From: Betaproteobacteria bacterium HGW-Betaproteobacteria-11 | GTDB lineage: Bacteria > Pseudomonadota > Gammaproteobacteria > Burkholderiales > Rhodocyclaceae | Direction of reading: 5' to 3' | NCBI GenBank assembly: GCA_002842395.1 | Contig: PHCV01000004.1 | Span: forward strand, 256,374 to 320,373 | Length of the DNA: 64,000 nucleotides | In this document: one piece after another, positions 10,512 through 20,700 of the stretch | How the letters are laid out: each line of letters starts with the position of its first letter | How positions within the stretch are numbered: position 1 is the first letter of the stretch | Program-made: the position numbers and the translations under genes | The notes under the pieces: model-generated | The model's input: only the letters and a program-made list of their open reading frames with translations | Told to the model about the DNA's origin: nothing | The model's database searches: none

Positions 10512-11069
10512 TCAGACCGCCATCAGATCTTTCTCTTTTTCCGCGAGCAGGCGATCGACCTCGGTCACATAACGATCGGTCAGTTTCTGGATTTCGTCCT
10601 CGGCGCGGCGCTCGTCGTCCTCGGAGATTTCCTTCTTCTTCAACCCTTCCTTGAGCTGCGCATTGGCATCGCGGCGTAGATTGCGCAACGCGATCTTGGC
10701 TTCCTCGCCCTCGTGTCGCACCACCTTGATCAGATCGCGCCGACGTTCCTCGGTCAGGGCCGGCATCGGCACGCGGATGACATCGCCCTGGGTCGCCGGA
10801 TTGAGTCCCAGATCGGAATCGCGAATCGCCTTTTCGACCTTGCCCACCATGGCTTTTTCCCAGGGTTGAACGCCGATGGTACGGGCATCGAGCAAGGTGA
10901 TGTTGGCTACCTGATTGACCGGCATCGGCGAGCCGTAATAATCGACCTGCACATGGTCGAGCAGGCCGGTGTGCGCCCGTCCCGTACGCACCTTGCCGAG
11001 ATCGGCACGCAGCGCCTCAAGGCTTTTCTGCATCTTGTATTCCGTGGTTTTCTTCAACTCGGGAATCAT
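10512..11069 (-). CDS. frr: Ribosome recycling factor
   Basis: Splits post-termination ribosomes together with EF-G. 185 residues, exactly the family size. The sequence shows the long helical bundle with [22 protein letters not shown] and [17 protein letters not shown], then [20 protein letters not shown]-like and [20 protein letters not shown], all diagnostic. The gene lies 20 bp after pyrH. Downstream, a hairpin repeat of about 80 bp separates it from uppS, so the first four genes (rpsB to frr) may form a partly separate transcript. Confidence 0.97.
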   Translation of the reverse strand: MIPELKKTTEYKMQKSLEALRADLGKVRTGRAHTGLLDHVQVDYYGSPMPVNQVANITLLDARTIGVQPWEKAMVGKVEKAIRDSDLGLNPATQGDVIRVPMPALTEERRRDLIKVVRHEGEEAKIALRNLRRDANAQLKEGLKKKEISEDDERRAEDEIQKLTDRYVTEVDRLLAEKEKDLMAV

Positions 11070-11089
11070 GCCCGACTCCTCAACATGGT

Positions 11090-11806
11090 CTAGACGTGAA
11101 CCAGCGTTCCCTCGTCTTCACCCAGCACCACGCGCTTCAAAGCACCCGGCTTGAAAATCGAGAACACATTGATCGGCAACCGCTGGTCACGGCACAGGGC
11201 GAAAGCCGTCGCATCCATCACCGCCAGATTGAGGCGGATAGCCTCATCGAAGCTGATGCGGTTAAAGCGCGTAGCCGTGGCATCGAGTTTCGGATCGGCC
11301 GAGTAAATCCCGTCCACCTTGGTCGCCTTGAGCACGATTTCGGCGCCGATCTCGGAGCCACGCAGGGCAGCGGCGGTGTCCGTTGTAAAAAATGGATTTC
11401 CCGTGCCGGCGGCAAAAATGACCACCCGCCCCTCTTCGAGATAACGGATGGCCTTGCCGCGAATGTACGGTTCGATCACCTGTTCGATATGGAGTGCCGA
11501 TTGCACGCGGGCATTGAGGCCTGCCTGGCGCATTGCATCGGACAATGCCATGCCGTTCATCACCGTCGCCAGCATGCCCATGTAGTCGGCCGTGGCCCGA
11601 TCCATGCCGGTCGCCGTGCCGGCGATACCGCGAAAGATGTTGCCGCCGCCGATGACGACGCCGATCTCGACACCGAGATCGGCAACCGCCTTGATTTCCG
11701 CCACGATCCCGCCCAGCATCCGCGTGTTGATGCCATAGGCATCATCACCCATCAGCGCCTCGCCCGAAAGCTTGAGCAGGATCCGGCGAAACTTCGGGGC
11801 ACTCAT
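11090..11806 (-). CDS. pyrH: Uridylate kinase PyrH
   Basis: Hexameric bacterial UMP kinase of the amino-acid kinase fold, making UDP for pyrimidine nucleotide synthesis. I start it at [20 protein letters not shown] (11806), which gives 238 residues, the usual size; a longer frame to 11899 overlaps tsf and lacks similarity. Seen motifs: KLSGEAL (phosphate loop), [28 protein letters not shown] and [13 protein letters not shown]. It is 4 bp from the tsf end. Confidence 0.96.
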   Translation of the reverse strand: MSAPKFRRILLKLSGEALMGDDAYGINTRMLGGIVAEIKAVADLGVEIGVVIGGGNIFRGIAGTATGMDRATADYMGMLATVMNGMALSDAMRQAGLNARVQSALHIEQVIEPYIRGKAIRYLEEGRVVIFAAGTGNPFFTTDTAAALRGSEIGAEIVLKATKVDGIYSADPKLDATATRFNRISFDEAIRLNLAVMDATAFALCRDQRLPINVFSIFKPGALKRVVLGEDEGTLVHV

Positions 11807-11810
11807 CGGC

Positions 11811-12710
11811 TTACTTGTTTCCCGCGGCGGCCGCCGCCTGCGCCGCCACTTCCGCGGCAAAGTCGGTGACCTTCTTTTCGATGCCCTCGCCGACGACATA
11901 CAGCGTGAAACCCGCCACCGAGGCGCCCTTGCTTTTCAGCAGTTGCTCGATGGTCTGCTTGCCGTCCTCGGCCTTGACGAACACCTGGCCAAGCAATGTC
12001 ACGTCCTTCAGATACTTCTGTACCGTGCCTTCGGCAATCTTCTCCAGCATCGCCTCCGGCTTGCCGGCCTCGCGGGCCTTTTCGATGGCGATGCGGCGCT
12101 CGGTATCCAGCAGTTCGGCAGGAACGCCGGACGCATCGAGCGACTTCGGCCGGGAAGCGGCGATATGCATGGCCAGGTCCTTGCCCAGCTGGTCGTCGCC
12201 GCCGACCACATCGACCAGCACGCCGATCTTGGCGCCGCCGTGAATGTACGAAGCCAGCCGTCCCTTGGCTTCGTTCCGCACGAAGCGGCGCAAGCTCATG
12301 TTCTCGCCGATCTTGCCGACCAGGGCGGTGCGGGTCGATTCGACCGTGCCCTCGCCCAGCGGCAACGCCGACAGCGCGGCGACATCGGCTGGATTCTGGC
12401 TGCTCACCAGATGGGTGCAATCGGCCGCCAGCTTGAGAAACTCATCATTCTTGGCGACGAAATCGGTCTCGGAATTGATTTCGAGAATGCTGCCCAGCTT
12501 GCCGTCGGCACGAATGTCGATGGCCACCACGCCTTCCGCGGCAACCCGCGCGGCGGCCTTCGAGGCTTTGTTGCCCAGCTTGACGCGCAGGATTTCCTCG
12601 GCCTTGTCCATGTCGCCGGCAGCCTCGGTCAGGGCTTTCTTGCATTCCATCATCGGCGCGTCGGTTTTTTCGCGCAGTTCCTTCACCATGCTTGCGGTAA
12701 TTTCCGCCAT
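11811..12710 (-). CDS. tsf: Elongation factor Ts
   Basis: Nucleotide exchange factor for EF-Tu. The N-terminal domain begins [27 protein letters not shown] (UBA-like part, about 1-55), followed by the EF-Tu-contacting [10 protein letters not shown] motif and the duplicated core ending [11 protein letters not shown]. 299 residues is standard. CTGGAGTG upstream is a reasonable Shine-Dalgarno. It is co-transcribed with rpsB, separated by a 108-bp gap holding a 13-bp perfect hairpin. Confidence 0.97.
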   Translation of the reverse strand: MAEITASMVKELREKTDAPMMECKKALTEAAGDMDKAEEILRVKLGNKASKAAARVAAEGVVAIDIRADGKLGSILEINSETDFVAKNDEFLKLAADCTHLVSSQNPADVAALSALPLGEGTVESTRTALVGKIGENMSLRRFVRNEAKGRLASYIHGGAKIGVLVDVVGGDDQLGKDLAMHIAASRPKSLDASGVPAELLDTERRIAIEKAREAGKPEAMLEKIAEGTVQKYLKDVTLLGQVFVKAEDGKQTIEQLLKSKGASVAGFTLYVVGEGIEKKVTDFAAEVAAQAAAAAGNK

Positions 12711-12766
12711 TTTTCACTCCAGATACGTATATGACTCGATCGAAACAGACGCTCTCGCGACCAACG

Positions 12767-12803
12767 CGACATCATGGCGCAACCAGATGTCGCCATGATG
12801 TCG
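12767..12803 (-). promoter_or_regulatory. 13-bp perfect hairpin between rpsB and tsf
   Basis: Arms CGACATCATGGCG (12767-12779) and CGCCATGATGTCG (12791-12803) pair perfectly around an 11-nt loop. No U run follows on the transcribed strand, so it is more likely a processing, stability or attenuation site than a strong terminator. A hairpin between rpsB and tsf is also known in E. coli. Confidence 0.6.
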
Positions 12804-12818
12804 TATACCGACTACGGG

Positions 12819-13571
12819 TTATTCCGCAGCGGCGGGCTCGACTTCGACGAACTCTTCTTCGCCGGCGAGTTGTTCGACCAGTTCGCCCAGCGCCTGGTTC
12901 TGGCCTTCCAGCACCGAGTCGGCGACGCCACGGGCATACAGCCGGATGGCGCTGGTCGAATCGTCATTGCCGGGAATGACATAGCTCACGCCCAGCGGCG
13001 AGTGATTGGTATCGACCACGCCGACCACCGGGATGCCGAGCTTGCCGGCTTCGGTGATGGCGATCTTGTGGTAGCCGACATCGATCACGAAAATCGCATC
13101 CGGCAGACCGTTCATGTCCTTGATGCCGCCGATCGACTTGTGCAGCTTGTCCAGCTCGCGCTGCGTCGTCAGGGCTTCCTTCTTGGTCAGCTTCTCAAGG
13201 CTGCCATCGGTCACCATCTGCTCCAGCTCATGCAGGCGCTTGACGGAAAGCTTCAGCGTCTTGAAGTTGGTCAGCATGCCGCCCAGCCAGCGCTCATCGA
13301 CAAATGGCATGCCGCAGCGTTGCGCCTCTTCGGCAACGATCTCGCGCGCCTGACGCTTGGTGCCGACGAACAGGACGGTGCCTTTCTTGGCCGCCAGCTT
13401 GCGCACGAAAGTCATCGCCTCGGTGTACTTTTCGAGGGTCTTTTCGAGATTGACGATATGGATTTTGTTGCGATGGCCGAAAATGTACGGGGCCATCTTG
13501 GGATTCCAGAAACGGGTCTGGTGGCCGAAGTGAACGCCGGCCTCCAGCATTTGGCGCATGGTAGTACTCAT
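12819..13571 (-). CDS. rpsB: Ribosomal protein S2
   Basis: Small-subunit protein needed for S1 binding and late 30S assembly. [26 protein letters not shown] opens the protein, followed by [23 protein letters not shown] and [27 protein letters not shown], all S2 signatures. The C terminus is acidic ([13 protein letters not shown]). 250 residues. It is the first gene of the long minus-strand operon; its promoter should lie in the 13572-13934 gap shared with map. Confidence 0.97.
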   Translation of the reverse strand: MSTTMRQMLEAGVHFGHQTRFWNPKMAPYIFGHRNKIHIVNLEKTLEKYTEAMTFVRKLAAKKGTVLFVGTKRQAREIVAEEAQRCGMPFVDERWLGGMLTNFKTLKLSVKRLHELEQMVTDGSLEKLTKKEALTTQRELDKLHKSIGGIKDMNGLPDAIFVIDVGYHKIAITEAGKLGIPVVGVVDTNHSPLGVSYVIPGNDDSTSAIRLYARGVADSVLEGQNQALGELVEQLAGEEEFVEVEPAAAE

Positions 13572-13742
13572 CAGGTATCTCCGATATGGGTTGAACCGCC
13601 GCCCGGCCGTGCTGCTTCTGACGAAGCCACCCTATCGGCGCCGAGCGTGTGGATTTCCGTCCGGGACCATCCCGGCGGAACGCGTATTGTAGTCGCCCCG
13701 GAGTAGTCACGCAAGCCGGCACGCCGCCGCTGGCGTCGATAG

Positions 13743-13768
13743 AAAAGTCGGCGCTGGCGGGAACGTGG
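13743..13768 (-). repeat. Dispersed 25-bp repeat, copy 2 (rpsB-map gap)
   Basis: AAAAGTCGGCGCT exact, followed by GGCGGGAACG, a slightly altered left arm. Intergenic. Confidence 0.85.
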
Positions 13769-13837
13769 AATCCCCTACGGCCCGGTCCGACTTTCGGCGC
13801 AGGCTCACGTGAGCACAGCGAACGTTATGCCGAAGCC

Positions 13838-13863
13838 AAAAGTCGGCGCTGGCAACACGGCGA
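13838..13863 (-). repeat. Dispersed 25-bp repeat, copy 3 (rpsB-map gap)
   Basis: AAAAGTCGGCGCT exact, then GGCAACACGGCG, the variant arm also found in the addB copy. It is a direct repeat of copy 2, 95 bp away. Confidence 0.9.
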
Positions 13864-13934
13864 CGGCGCACTGGCTGCATTCACCATCTGGCGCTTAAAA
13901 TGGCCGCCACCCCAACCTGTAGAACAACCATCCC

Positions 13935-14744
13935 ATGTCCATCACCATAAAAACTCCGGAAGACATCGCCAAGATGCGCATCGTCTGCCATCTCGCCGCC
14001 GAAGTGCTGGACTACATCGCCCCCTTCGTCAAGCCCGGTGTCACCACCGAAGAGCTTGACCGCCTGTGCCACGACTACACCGTCAATGTCCAGGGCTGCA
14101 TTCCCGCCCCGCTCAACTATGCGCCGCCGGGCTACTCTCCCTATCCCAAATCGATTTGCGCCTCGATCAATCATCAGGTCTGCCATGGCGTACCCAACGA
14201 ACGGCCGCTGAAAAAAGGCGATATCGTCAATCTCGACATCACCAACATCAAGGAAGGCTGGCACGGCGACACCAGCCGCACCTTTATCGTCGGCGAAGCC
14301 TCGATCCTCGCCAGGCGGCTGGTCAAGATTACCCACGAATGCCTGTGGCTGGGCATCGCCCAGGTCAAGCCCGGCATCCACCTCGGCGCCATCGGCGCGG
14401 CCATCCAGAATCATGCCGAGAGCCAGGGCTTTTCGGTGGTGCGCGAATTCTGCGGCCACGGTATCGGCCGCACCTTTCACGAAGAGCCGCAGGTGCTGCA
14501 CTATGGGCGCCGCAACGAGGGGCCGCTCATGGAGCCCGGCATGGTGTTCACCATCGAGCCGATGATCAATGCCGGCAAGGCGGCCATTTCCCAGCTCGCC
14601 GACGGCTGGACCATCGTCACCAAGGATCGCAGCCTGTCGGCACAATTCGAACACACCGTGGCGGTTACCGCGACGGGGGTCGAAGTCATGACCCTTTCGG
14701 CCGGCACCCCGCCCTGTCCCGCCCACATCAAAATCACACCATGA
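13935..14744 (+). CDS. map: Methionine aminopeptidase type I
   Basis: Metalloprotease that removes the initiator Met from new proteins. 269 residues. The pita-bread fold is recognisable: YAPPGYSPYPKSICASINHQ, GDIVNLDITNIKEGWHGDTS (metal-binding Asp pair), CGHGIGRTFHEEPQVLHYG (metal His) and GMVFTIEPM plus LSAQFEHTVAVT (metal Glu residues). It begins a plus-strand pair with glnD, one base apart, and is divergent from rpsB. Confidence 0.97.
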   Translation: MSITIKTPEDIAKMRIVCHLAAEVLDYIAPFVKPGVTTEELDRLCHDYTVNVQGCIPAPLNYAPPGYSPYPKSICASINHQVCHGVPNERPLKKGDIVNLDITNIKEGWHGDTSRTFIVGEASILARRLVKITHECLWLGIAQVKPGIHLGAIGAAIQNHAESQGFSVVREFCGHGIGRTFHEEPQVLHYGRRNEGPLMEPGMVFTIEPMINAGKAAISQLADGWTIVTKDRSLSAQFEHTVAVTATGVEVMTLSAGTPPCPAHIKITP

Positions 14745-14745
14745 G

Positions 14746-17307
14746 ATGGATAACCTGACAGAACTGGCATCCATCCTGCGCCGGCGGCTCGTCGCCGAAC
14801 GGCAGCAGATCACTACCCGCTGGCAGACAAACCACGGCGGGCGTGTCTTGCTGACGGCGCATGCGCGATGCGTCGATGAAATCCTCCGCGAACTATGGAG
14901 CGCACTGGCCATGCCGGACGACTACGTCCTGGTGGCGGTGGGTGGCTACGGACGCGGCGAGCTCTACCCGGCTTCCGACGTCGACCTGCTGATTCTGCGT
15001 CCGGCCACGGCCGAGATGGACAGCGCCGCCCAACTCGAGCAGTTCATCAGCCTGGCATGGGACAGCGGACTGGAGATCGGTCACAGCGTACGCACCATCG
15101 ATGAATGCCTGTACCAGGCCGAACGCGACATCACGGTGCAGACCGCCCTGCTCGAAGCACGCCATCTGATCGGCGCGCCTGCCCTCTTTCGCCAGTTCAG
15201 CGAAAGCTTCACCGCCGCGCTCGATCCCGCCGCCTTCTTCAGGGCCAAGCAACTCGAACAGGCCGAACGCTACGCCAAATACCACGACACACCGTTCAGT
15301 CTCGAACCCAATTGCAAGGAAAGTCCCGGCGGCTTGCGTGACCTGCAGGTCATTCTGTGGGTTGCCCGCACCGCGCGACTCGGCGATGACTGGAAAGCTC
15401 TGGCGCAAAACGGGCTGATCACCACCATCGAGGCGCGCCAGCTCGAGCGTGTCGAACGCCGCCTGCGCGAACTGCGCATCGCGCTGCATCTGCTCGCCGG
15501 ACGGCGGGAAGACCGCCTGCTCTTCGACCATCAAGAGAAGCTCGCCGCCGCCCTGGGTGTCGTTGCCAGCGACGCCAAGCGCGCCTCCGAAGTCCTGATG
15601 CAGCACTATTACCAGAACGCCAAGCTGATCACCCAGCTCAACCTGCTGGCCCTGCAACTGCTCGCCGATCGGCTGCTGCCGGCGCGTAGCGGCGCAACGC
15701 TGCTGATCGATGCCCATTTCCAGAGTTTTCGCGGCCAGCTCGACGTGCGCGCCGACGATACATTCGAACGCCATCCCTCCGCCCTGCTCCAGTGCTTTCT
15801 ACTGCAGATGCAGCGCAGCGAGCTCTCCGGCATGACGCCACGCACGCTACGCGCCTTGTGGCGGGCGCGACGCCTGATCAATGCCCGCTTCCGCGCCGAT
15901 CTGCAAAACCGCGTGCTGTTCATCGCGCTGTTCAAGCAACGCCATCTGATCCACGCCCTGCGGCGGATGGATCAATTCGACATCCTCGGCCGCTACCTGC
16001 CCGCCTTCGGCCGCATCGTCGGCCAGATGCAGCACGATCTGTTTCACGTGTATACCGTCGACCAGCACATCCTGCAGGTGATGCGCAACCTGCGCCGTTT
16101 CGCCATGGCCGAGTTTGCCCACGAGTACCCATTTTGCTCGCGGCTGATGGCCGGTCTCGAAAAGCCCTGGCTGCTCTACCTCGGCGCGCTGTTCCACGAT
16201 ATCGCCAAGGGACGCGGCGGCGACCATTCGCGCCTGGGAATGACCGATGCCGAAGAATTCTGCCGCGCGCACGGTCTGAGCGACGAGGAAACCGGACTCG
16301 TCGTCTTTCTCGTCGGCGAACACCTGACCATGTCGCAGGTCGCGCAGAAACAGGATCTGTCCAATCCCGAGGTAATTCGCGCCTTCGCCCGGCGGATCGG
16401 CGACATGCAGCGCCTGACCCTGCTCTATCTGTTCACCGTGGCCGACATCCGCGGCACCAGCCCGAAAGTCTGGAACGTGTGGAAGGGCAAGCTGCTCGAA
16501 GACCTGTTCCGCATGACCGCCCGCCTGCTCGCCGGCGACACGGTACCGCAACTGGCCGGCGTCGCCGAGCGGCAGGAAGGGGCCCGCCGCATCCTGCGCC
16601 TTCACGGCCTGCGTCCCGGCGTCGAAGACGCCCTGTGGGAACATCTCGACACGGCCTATTTCCTGCGCCACGACAGCGATGAGGTCGCCTGGCAGACGCG
16701 TGCCCTCTACTATCGTCCAGAAGGCGATGCTCCTGTCGTCCGCGCCCGCCTCAATCCGATCGGCGAAGGCCTTCAGGTGATGATCTACAGTCGCGATCAG
16801 CCCCTGCTGTTCGCCCGTCTGTGCGGCTTTTTCGCATGCCTCGGCTACACCATCGTCGATGCCCGCATCCACACCACGCGCCACGGTTATGCGCTCGACA
16901 GCTTCGTGGTCTTCGCCACCACGGAAGACCCCGGGTACCGCGACATGATCGCCCTGATCGAACACGATCTGGCCGAACAGCTGGCGCAGCAGGCGCCGCT
17001 GCCGGCCATCCCGGGCGGGCGGCTGTCACGGCAGGTCAGGCATTTCCCGATGACTCCGGAAGTCGATATCCGCCCCGACGAACGCGGCGAGCAGTATCTG
17101 ATGGGCATCAGCGCGATCGACCGTCCCGGCCTGCTCTATGTGATCGCCCGGGTACTCGGCGAACACGACATTCGCCTGCATACCGCCAAGATCGCCACGC
17201 TTGGTGAACGGGTCGAGGATGTCTTTCTGATCAGCGGCGAGGAACTGACCCAGACCGCCTCGCTGGTGCGGCTGGAGCAGGACCTTCTTGCCGCGCTGCA
17301 GATCTGA
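14746..17307 (+). CDS. glnD: Bifunctional uridylyltransferase/uridylyl-removing enzyme GlnD
   Basis: Primary nitrogen sensor; adds UMP to PII proteins when glutamine is low and removes it when glutamine is high. 853 residues, typical. Domains: nucleotidyltransferase with GGYGRGELYPASDVDLLIL (residues 66-84); HD domain with LFHDIAKGRGGDHS near residue 485; two C-terminal ACT domains, the first starting at LQVMIYSRDQPLLFARLCG and the second at YLMGISAIDRPGLLYVIARVL. All key residues of the transferase GG...D.D and the HD motif are present, so both activities are expected. It follows map by one base. Confidence 0.97.
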   Translation: MDNLTELASILRRRLVAERQQITTRWQTNHGGRVLLTAHARCVDEILRELWSALAMPDDYVLVAVGGYGRGELYPASDVDLLILRPATAEMDSAAQLEQFISLAWDSGLEIGHSVRTIDECLYQAERDITVQTALLEARHLIGAPALFRQFSESFTAALDPAAFFRAKQLEQAERYAKYHDTPFSLEPNCKESPGGLRDLQVILWVARTARLGDDWKALAQNGLITTIEARQLERVERRLRELRIALHLLAGRREDRLLFDHQEKLAAALGVVASDAKRASEVLMQHYYQNAKLITQLNLLALQLLADRLLPARSGATLLIDAHFQSFRGQLDVRADDTFERHPSALLQCFLLQMQRSELSGMTPRTLRALWRARRLINARFRADLQNRVLFIALFKQRHLIHALRRMDQFDILGRYLPAFGRIVGQMQHDLFHVYTVDQHILQVMRNLRRFAMAEFAHEYPFCSRLMAGLEKPWLLYLGALFHDIAKGRGGDHSRLGMTDAEEFCRAHGLSDEETGLVVFLVGEHLTMSQVAQKQDLSNPEVIRAFARRIGDMQRLTLLYLFTVADIRGTSPKVWNVWKGKLLEDLFRMTARLLAGDTVPQLAGVAERQEGARRILRLHGLRPGVEDALWEHLDTAYFLRHDSDEVAWQTRALYYRPEGDAPVVRARLNPIGEGLQVMIYSRDQPLLFARLCGFFACLGYTIVDARIHTTRHGYALDSFVVFATTEDPGYRDMIALIEHDLAEQLAQQAPLPAIPGGRLSRQVRHFPMTPEVDIRPDERGEQYLMGISAIDRPGLLYVIARVLGEHDIRLHTAKIATLGERVEDVFLISGEELTQTASLVRLEQDLLAALQI

Positions 17308-17343
17308 ACCCTGTCACCCGTTTTTGCGGCAGCGGAGTTTCGC

Positions 17344-17685
17344 CTAGGCTTTCTTGACGAACTCCGATTTGAGCTGCATCGCGCCGATCCCGTCGATCTT
17401 GCAGTCGATATCGTGATCGCCCTCGACCAGGCGGATATTCTTCACCTTGGTGCCAACCTTGACCACCGCCGACGAACCCTTGATCTTCATATCCTTGATC
17501 ACCGTCACCGAATCGCCATCGGCCAGCACGTTGCCATGGGCATCGCAAACCACGCGCTTTTGTTCAAGGCTCTCCGCGACGGCGTCGGGCGACCATTCGT
17601 GAGCGCATTCCGGACAGATCAGCAAGGCGCCGTCCGCGTAGGTCAGGACTGAAGCACACAGCGGGCAAGGAGGATGGGGATTCAT
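17344..17685 (-). CDS. PhnA/YjdM-family zinc-ribbon protein
   Basis: Small protein of the YjdM (formerly PhnA) family; its function is not established despite the old alkylphosphonate label. 113 residues. An N-terminal zinc ribbon is visible as CPLC and CPEC (residues 6-28), followed by the beta-rich domain with [17 protein letters not shown] and [19 protein letters not shown], diagnostic of the family. It is convergent with glnD, with a 36-bp gap and no clear terminator hairpin. Confidence 0.9.
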   Translation of the reverse strand: MNPHPPCPLCASVLTYADGALLICPECAHEWSPDAVAESLEQKRVVCDAHGNVLADGDSVTVIKDMKIKGSSAVVKVGTKVKNIRLVEGDHDIDCKIDGIGAMQLKSEFVKKA

Positions 17686-17739
17686 GGCAGAAGGTCTCGC
17701 TCAACAGAAAACGGAGCGCATTGTCTCACGGTGGCCGGC

Positions 17740-20700
17740 TCAATCGAGCACCAGCATCGTGCCATGGGCGACATAGAACACCGCCGTCTTGACCGGCAGC
17801 CCCTCCTCGACAAGCAAGGCGGCATAGCGTTCCAGTTGCGGCCGGTAGCGTTCGGCATGCTGCGCGAGTTGCGCCCGATCGGCCGCTTCGCCCAGCCACG
17901 CGGTTTTCCAGTCGATGATCCAGCGCACGCCGTCCTCGACGAAGCTGCGATCGATGACCCGGGTCACGCTTTCGCTCGCCGTCTCGTCAGCGCCGAGTTT
18001 TGTCAGCGCGAGTTCGGCCGCCTGCTCCTCGCGCCGACGCAAAGCCCACCGTCCGGCCTCGCTGCCCAGCGTGGTGCGCAGCCAGCCAACCACTTGCGCC
18101 GCACCTTGCGCTGAATCACGCGAAGCCCAGCCACGGCTCATCAGCCAGCCCTCCGCAGCAGCCGCAAGTTGCCCCAGGCGCGCCCCGTCCCAGGCCTCGG
18201 GGTCGGTCGCGATCTGTTCGAGGCAGGCGTGAGTCAGCGTGCCCAGGGTGGCCGCCAGCGCAGCGCCGGTCGATTCCGCCTCGGGCGCCGGCACCGCCTG
18301 TGGCGGCGCCCACCAGTCCGCGGCAACCCGCGGCGCGACCAGACGCCGCAACTGCGGCACGAAGGTCGCCGGATCATCGGCGGAATCGACCGGAGCACCG
18401 GGCATTCCTTCACTCGCGAACGATTCACCGGCGGCGGCCAGCGGCCAGACCCCGGCGACCACGAGCCGCGCCAGCGGCGAGCCGGCGCGGGGCGGGGTCG
18501 GCATTCCGTCACGGTTGCGGGAGCAGGTCGCCAATAGATGCAGGGTCCGAATGGCGCGGGTGGCGGCGACATACAGCACGCGTGCTTCTTCGTTGGCATC
18601 GCGCTCGGCCTCGATGGTTTGCAGGAAGTCGTACAGCGTCGGCACCGCTTCCTTGCGCCGGCGCGGATTGACCGGCGCCGCCAGCAGGCGCTCGCCGGCG
18701 GCGAAGGGAAAACTGTCCCAGATCAGGAGTGGTTTGTCGCGCGAGGGATTGGCGCGCGCCAGGCCGGGCACGATCACGGTATCGAATTCGAGCCCCTTGG
18801 CCTTATGAATGGTCATCAGCTGCAAACGGCCGCCGGCCTCGCCCTCGGTCACCGCATCGGCCGCCGCGAACAGCCGCGCCATGTCGTCTTCCAGCGAGTC
18901 GACGCTGAACCGCCCGGCACTGTCGATCACTTCCAGCCGCTCGAAAAACGCTTCCGCATCGCGCAAGGCACTGCCGTCTTCGACGCAGGCCGCGCCGCCC
19001 AGCTTGCGCCAGACATCCTCGACCCAGCGTCGCCGGCGTTGCCGCCCCTGACCCGCCAGCGCCTCGCCGAGCACCGCCCGCAGATGCGCCAGTCGCCGCT
19101 GCCCATCCTCGCTCAACCGCGCGATGCGCCTGGCATCGTTGAGCAGCGACCAGATCGTCGCCTGATGGTCGTCGGCCGCCAGTGCGTGCAGATCGGCCAG
19201 CCGTAAACCGCACCAGGGCGCGCGCAGGATGGCCAGCCAGTTCAAGCGGTCGGCGCGATGATGCAGGGCCCGGGTGAGCGCGAGCAGATCCTGGATCACC
19301 TGGCGGCCACTGAGCGGCTCCAGTTCGACGGCGGCAAAACGCCAGCCTGCCGGATGCCGCCGGATCGCCGTCACCAGCGCGCCCAGGTGATCGCGGGCGC
19401 GGGCAAGCACGGCGACGCGGCGCGCCGGGTCGGCCCGCCATTCGGCCTCGATCAGCGCCACCACGGCCGCGGCTTCCTGGCGGGCAACGGTATCCCGCTC
19501 ATCCTCCTCGCCGACCCAAACGGAATGCAGATGCGCCCCGGCGCCCGGCAGGGTGTCGCGGGTGGCGACGAAAGGCCGGTAGCGAATCTCGCCCGAGAAC
19601 GGCTCGTCCCGCGCCGGAAACACCGCCGGAAAGCTGCCGTTGATCCATGCCACCAGCGCCGGCGTGGAACGGTTGTTGCGCGACAGGCGCAGCGATTCGA
19701 GACGCAGGTTGCCGATGCCGTTTTCCGCGACGCGGAGGAAAAGCCCGACATCGGCCTTGCGAAAGCGGTAGATCGACTGCATCGGATCGCCGACCAGGAA
19801 CAGCGTGCGGCCATCCCCCGCCTGCCAGCCGGCGGTCAGCCGTTCGAGCAGTTCGATTTGGGTCGGGCTGGTGTCCTGAAACTCGTCGACCAGCAGATGC
19901 CGAATCCGATAGTCGAGGCGCAGGGCAAGCTCGCTCGGGGCTTGCGCATCGCCCAGAGCCACGCTGGCGCGCAAGGCCAGCTCGGTAAAATCGACTTCGC
20001 CTTCGGCGCGGAACACCAGCCACAGTTCGGCGGCGGCCAGCTTCAGCAGGCGCGCCAGAGCATGCACCACGGCATCGTCGGCATGGTCCGGCTGCGGCAG
20101 CCGGCGCAGCCGGCGCAAGGCGGCCACCGTCCCCTCATCGAGCGCGCCGAGAAATTCGAGCATCGCCTCTTTTTGCACCTTGGCGTCCGGGCCGGCGGGA
20201 AAACCGTTATTCACGTTCACCGTCCTGCGCGGCTCGTCCTTCTGCGTCAGCAACAACTCGGCCAGCGCCCGCCAGCCGGGCAGCGCTTCAAGTTCGGGCC
20301 GCAGTGCATCGCTCCACTCGGCGAGCGGCCCGCCGCCCAGGTGGCTGGCGGCAAACCGCGCCAGCGGCATCAGCGGCCGCTGCCAGCCGGCATCGAGCAG
20401 CGCGGAGATTGCCTCCAGTTCTGCTTCGACCAGGGCGCAGGCCGACTCGAACAGCACCGCTTCGGGCCGGCCGAGGGCGCCCACCGCCAGCCACTGCTCG
20501 CGCCGCGCCAGCATGTCGGCCAGGAGCCCGGCCAGCCGCATCACGTCGTTATCGAGGTAGCCCAGTACCGTGGCGACGATTCCGGCGGGCTCGTCTTCTT
20601 CTTCGAGGTGCGCCAGCGCACGATGCGCCGCCTCCAGATAATGCCGTCGCGCCTCCTCGGCCACCGCGGGCTGCGTCCCGAAGCGCGACAGCAACGGCAT

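Larger units (their letters stand above)
13572..13934. other. Divergent rpsB/map intergenic region with two repeat copies
   Basis: 363 bp without a credible gene. It holds two direct copies of the dispersed repeat (13743 and 13838), a CCGACTTT at 13787-13794 inverted to both, and a 12-bp palindrome GCTCACGTGAGC at 13803-13814. The promoters of rpsB (leftward) and map (rightward) must be here; TAAAAT at about 13898 could be a -10 for map but no convincing -35 was found. Confidence 0.6.
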
